From Spirochaetaceae bacterium (lineage in GTDB: Bacteria; Spirochaetota; Spirochaetia; Treponematales; Breznakiellaceae), in contig JAITHR010000081.1 of the NCBI GenBank assembly GCA_031279895.1, positions 1 through 8,032 of the forward strand: a stretch of DNA of 8,032 nt, in the 5' to 3' direction. Under the pieces are notes generated by a model. That model was not told where the DNA came from. It saw only the letters and a program-made list of their open reading frames with translations, and did no database searches. The position numbers and the translations under genes were made by a program. Shown one piece after another: positions 6,038 to 8,032 of this stretch (the stretch's first letter is position 1; each line of letters starts with the position of its first letter).

Positions 6038-6875
6038 CCTCCTCATGCTCTTCGCCATGCCCTTTTTCACGCGGGGCCTTACGGCGCTCTGCGTCATCGG
6101 AGTCGCCTTTCCGGTGCTGGGAACCTTCATCCTTAATCTGGAACTTATTCCGGCGCGGTTCGCGGTCATGCACGCGGCGCTCCTCGGTGCTGCTGCGGCG
6201 CTCCTTTTCGGCCTTAACCCGATTATCGCGGCCATGGCAAGCAGCGTTATCGCGGGCATAGGCATCGCGGCGGTGAGCTGGCGGGGACACGTGTCCGCCG
6301 GCGGGTCCCTCGGGCTTATGATGACCGTGTGTATGGGCGTGGCGTTTATCATCTTTTATAAGAGCAACATCCACGCTATCGAAGCTTTCAATATCTTCTG
6401 GGGCAACATCCTAAGCCTTACCCCCCAGGACACGCGCCTTATTACCCTCACGGCCCTGGGGATAATGGCGTTTCTCCTTGCGGCGTACAAAGAAATCCAT
6501 ATCGTCCTCTATGACCGGGACCTTGCCCGGGCCGTGGGGGTGCGGGCAGTGGCGGTCTACGGGGGCATCATGCTTGCCGTGTGCCTGGGCATCGCGTCGG
6601 CCATGCGCGTTACCGGCGCGCTCATGGTCGACGTGGTAACGATCCTTCCCGCGCTCGCTGCCCGCCGGCTGGGGCGCACGTTCAGAGGCATCCTCCTCTG
6701 GGGGAGCGCCCTGGGGCTCTGCATGAACCTCACCGGCTACGCCCTCTCTTTCGCCCTTGACATACCGGTAAGCTCCGCTATTATCCTTATCGGCGCGGCG
6801 CTGGTGTTCGGCATCCACGGCATAACGGACAAAAGAGAGAAAACGGGGAAGACCGGGCGCCTAAAGAGCGCGTAA
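6030..6875 (+). CDS. Metal ABC transporter permease (ABC-3 family, ZnuB-type)
   Basis: The protein has 281 residues, usual for the family, with about eight or nine hydrophobic segments. These lie roughly at 17-37, 44-62, 64-83, 94-110, 136-155, 176-198, 203-218, 227-243 and 248-268. The start at ATG 6030 overlaps the ATPase stop by eight bases. The same frame is open upstream to 5598, but there it lies inside the ATPase gene and has an Arg/Pro/Gly-rich shadow composition. Family-like features are ARFAVMHAALLGAAAALLFG (42-61, equivalent to the S-H-x-x-x-x-G region) and F-N-I-F-W-G-N-I-L (120-128, equivalent to the L-F-G-x-I-L loop). The segment ARAVGVRA is the likely coupling region that contacts the ATPase. 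The C-terminal tail is Lys/Arg-rich and runs into an 11-bp direct repeat. Confidence 0.93.
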   Translation: MRSLLMLFAMPFFTRGLTALCVIGVAFPVLGTFILNLELIPARFAVMHAALLGAAAALLFGLNPIIAAMASSVIAGIGIAAVSWRGHVSAGGSLGLMMTVCMGVAFIIFYKSNIHAIEAFNIFWGNILSLTPQDTRLITLTALGIMAFLLAAYKEIHIVLYDRDLARAVGVRAVAVYGGIMLAVCLGIASAMRVTGALMVDVVTILPALAARRLGRTFRGILLWGSALGLCMNLTGYALSFALDIPVSSAIILIGAALVFGIHGITDKREKTGKTGRLKSA

Positions 6876-6890
6876 AGAGCGCGTAAAGAG
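6862..6890 (+). repeat. 11-bp direct repeat across the permease stop codon
   Basis: TAAAGAGCGCG occurs at 6862-6872 and 6873-6883, followed by a partial third copy TAAAGAG (6884-6890). The permease stop TAA (6873-6875) is the first triplet of the second copy. TAAAGAG recurs once more at 6913-6919, contributing to the methyltransferase ribosome site. Confidence 0.75.
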
Positions 6891-6926
6891 AAAAAAACGG
6901 AAAAAACGGGAGTAAAGAGGGATTGT

Positions 6927-7616
6927 ATGATGAAATATGACGACAAAGAGGCGCTCGGCACGGTTGAGCGCGTGGAAAACAGCGGGGGTACGGATAAAGA
7001 AGCGTACTTTAACGGGCTTGCGGAGAAATGGGACCACATATCCCGCCATAACATGGCGAAAGTGGAACGTATGCTGGCGCTCCTTAGCATAAAACCCGGG
7101 GATACGGTGCTTGACGTGGGCACCGGCACCGGCGTACTGCTCTCCCTCCTTGCGCGCCTTACGGACCCGACGGCTGTTACCGCGATTGACAGCGCCGAAA
7201 AGATGATAGCCGTGGCCAGACGCAAAACCGAGGGGCTGGGAATTACCTTCGTCGCGGGCGACGCGCTTTCCTATCCCTTCCAGCCGGAAACCTTCGACCA
7301 CATCGTCTGCTACTCGGTGTTTCCCCATTTTGAGGACAAGCGGGCCGTAACGCGGCGTTTAAGCGGGCTTCTCAAGCGGGGCGGGCTTTTGAGCGTGCTC
7401 CATTCGGACTGTCGGGACAAGATAAACCGCGTGCATATCCACGCGGGACACCAGGGCATCCACGGCATCAGAGGGGACGACCTCCCGCCTGCCCGCGTGG
7501 TGATGAACTGCATGAAAGACTGCGCTCTCCGCGAGGAAATACTGATTGACAGCGAGGAACTCTACATGGTTTGCGCCCGCAAACCCTGGCAGCCTCCGCA
7601 GCCTCCGGCTGTTTAA
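6927..7616 (+). CDS. Class I SAM-dependent methyltransferase
   Basis: This 229-residue Rossmann-fold methyltransferase resembles the UbiE/type 11 group. Visible parts are YFNGLAEKWD (27-36), motif I VLDVGTGTG (61-69), an acidic end of strand 2 with Asp88 (AIDSAEKM), motif II AGDALSYPF (110-118), FDHIVCYSVFPHF (123-135) and L-L-K-R-G-G-L-L (148-155). A distinctive segment follows: LHSDCRDKINRVHIHAGHQG (158-177), then a nearby GDDLPP. It is rich in His and includes Cys162, so metal or cofactor binding is possible. The substrate is unknown. The start at 6927 follows AGAGGGA closely; ATG 6930 is an alternative. The gene lies 51 bases after the permease with no terminator seen, so it probably belongs to the importer operon. 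The last nine residues (WQPPQPPAV) and the stop lie in or beside a copy of the dispersed repeat and look like an acquired C-terminus. Confidence 0.9.
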   Translation: MMKYDDKEALGTVERVENSGGTDKEAYFNGLAEKWDHISRHNMAKVERMLALLSIKPGDTVLDVGTGTGVLLSLLARLTDPTAVTAIDSAEKMIAVARRKTEGLGITFVAGDALSYPFQPETFDHIVCYSVFPHFEDKRAVTRRLSGLLKRGGLLSVLHSDCRDKINRVHIHAGHQGIHGIRGDDLPPARVVMNCMKDCALREEILIDSEELYMVCARKPWQPPQPPAV

Positions 7617-7660
7617 GCACTGTTGTTTCTTAATGGTGCAACCGTCTCCGACGGCTTCAG
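7590..7660 (+). repeat. Dispersed hairpin repeats overlapping the methyltransferase 3' end
   Basis: CAGCCTCCG is duplicated at 7590-7598 and 7599-7607. The second copy forms the perfect hairpin CAGCC-TCC-GGCTG (7599-7611), the same stem variant seen in reverse at 1008-1020. Next comes TTTAAGC, whose TAA is the methyltransferase stop. A standard CCGTC-TCC-GACGG core is at 7642-7654, followed by CTTCAGCAAGGC. These hairpins may also help end transcription, but no T-run follows. Confidence 0.75.
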
Positions 7661-7692
7661 CAAGGCCGCTTGTTGTTTCAAATTAGTGCAAC
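7621..7692 (+). repeat. 22-bp imperfect direct repeat flanking a hairpin core
   Basis: TGTTGTTTC-x11-GCAAC at 7621-7642 recurs at 7671-7692, exactly 50 bases away, with four mismatches by eye. The pair brackets the CCGTCTCCGACGG core at 7642-7654. Confidence 0.6.
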
Positions 7693-7701
7693 ACCGTGTC
7701 C

Positions 7702-7839
7702 GCTTAGGGGGCTTAATACTGACTAGGCGCGGCTACGCTTCGCGCCCCGTCTCCGACGGCTTCATAAGCTTCCCGCGCCGCGGCTCAAACAGCGACCGTC
7801 CGCGTACCACGCCCCACGAACCACGCCAAGCCCCTAAGC
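7702..7839. repeat. Gene-free repeat block with inverted repeat arms
   Basis: GCTTAGGGG (7702-7710) and CCCCTAAGC (7831-7839) form a perfect 9-bp inverted repeat 120 bases apart. Inside it are a stem GGCGCG (7726-7731)/CGCGCC (7741-7746) with a 9-base loop and a full repeat copy. In that copy the core CCGTCTCCGACGG is at 7747-7759, followed by CTTCATAAGCTTCCCGC and GCGCCGCGGCTCAAA (7775-7789, identical to 839-853). No credible gene is seen. Confidence 0.6.
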
Positions 7840-7867
7840 TGTCTTTGCGTACTTTGCCGCGGTATCA

Positions 7868-7999
7868 GGACGCTTATGAAACCATCGGAGACGGCCCGCC
7901 GGCGGCGGGAGGCACAAAAGCGTCCTGTAAAGCGGCTCAAAGCGGACAAAGACCGCTGAAAGGCGCAAGGCGGGAAGCTTATGGAGCCGCCGGAGGCGG
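7868..7999 (-). repeat. Reverse-orientation hairpin repeats near the window end
   Basis: On the minus strand, 7868-7894 reads CCGTC-TCC-GATGG (imperfect stem) followed by TTTCATAAGCGTCC. A second minus-strand copy at 7959-7999 reads CCGCC-TCC-GGCGG followed by CTCCATAAGCTTCCCGCC, with the paired stem variant seen at 4135. Between them, AGCGTCCTGTAAAGCGGCTC and AAAGCGG (about 7919-7945) match the tail and linker of the plus-strand units. The stretch is a mosaic of repeat fragments without a credible gene. Confidence 0.75.
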
Positions 8000-8032
8000 T
8001 AATGTTCTGAGGCAAAACATTAATGTTCTGAG
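8000..8032 (+). repeat. 21-bp-period direct repeat cut by the window edge
   Basis: TAATGTTCTGAG occurs at 8000-8011 and 8021-8032, separated by GCAAAACAT. AATGTT (8001-8006) and AACATT (8016-8021) form an inverted repeat with a 9-base loop. The array may continue beyond the window. The base composition is more AT-rich than the block before it. Confidence 0.6.

Noticed and set aside
5483..6352. 289-codon open frame on the minus strand
   Set aside because: It lies opposite the ATPase and permease genes, both of which have intact family motifs. Its translation is low-complexity and Pro/Arg-rich.
7785..8015. 76-codon minus-strand frame near the window end
   Set aside because: It consists almost entirely of dispersed repeat fragments, and I see no domain or convincing ribosome site.

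Overview
The window is GC-rich, densely coding DNA from a diderm (outer-membrane) bacterium. It carries an outer-membrane TonB-dependent receptor, lipoproteins and a periplasmic binding protein. A spirochaete of the Treponema type is my best guess. The reasons are the lipoproteins built from 'Y-x-Y-x-F-D-x-x-T-x-T-G-T' beta modules and a loose lipobox (F-A-S-C). This is an inference; no rRNA or other taxonomic marker is present. All convincing genes are on the + strand.

Layout: (1) 1-665, the 3' part of a beta-module protein gene, followed by a short repeat-filled gap. (2) 806-1954, a second, paralogous lipoprotein gene whose 5' end contains repeat DNA read in frame. (3) 1925-2044, a 63-bp-period duplication of the gene 2/gene 3 junction that creates a 19-codon fusion ORF. 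(4) 2021-4123, a TonB-dependent outer-membrane receptor. (5) 4124-4532, a gene-free stretch: repeat copies, then an abruptly AT-rich leader. (6) 4533-6875, a tightly overlapping three-gene metal ABC importer of the ZnuABC/TroABC/MntABC type (binding protein, ATPase, permease). (7) 6927-7616, a class I SAM-dependent methyltransferase, probably in the same operon. (8) 7617-8032, a gene-free stretch full of repeats.

Working model: the receptor imports a metal or metal chelate across the outer membrane, the binding protein takes it up in the periplasm, and the ATPase/permease pair moves it across the inner membrane. The lipoproteins and the methyltransferase are accessory proteins of unknown role. 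TonB, ExbB and ExbD are not in the window.

The most unusual feature is a dispersed mosaic repeat family. Its unit is a small hairpin (5-bp stem, TCC loop) followed by a conserved tail close to TTYCATAAGCKTCCYGC. Copies occur in both orientations in every long intergenic gap. The stem is found as CCGTC/GACGG, CCGCC/GGCGG and CAGCC/GGCTG, which are paired changes that keep the stem intact. The repeat has also entered genes: it encodes about 60 residues ahead of the signal peptide of the second lipoprotein, and it supplies the last codons and stop of the methyltransferase.
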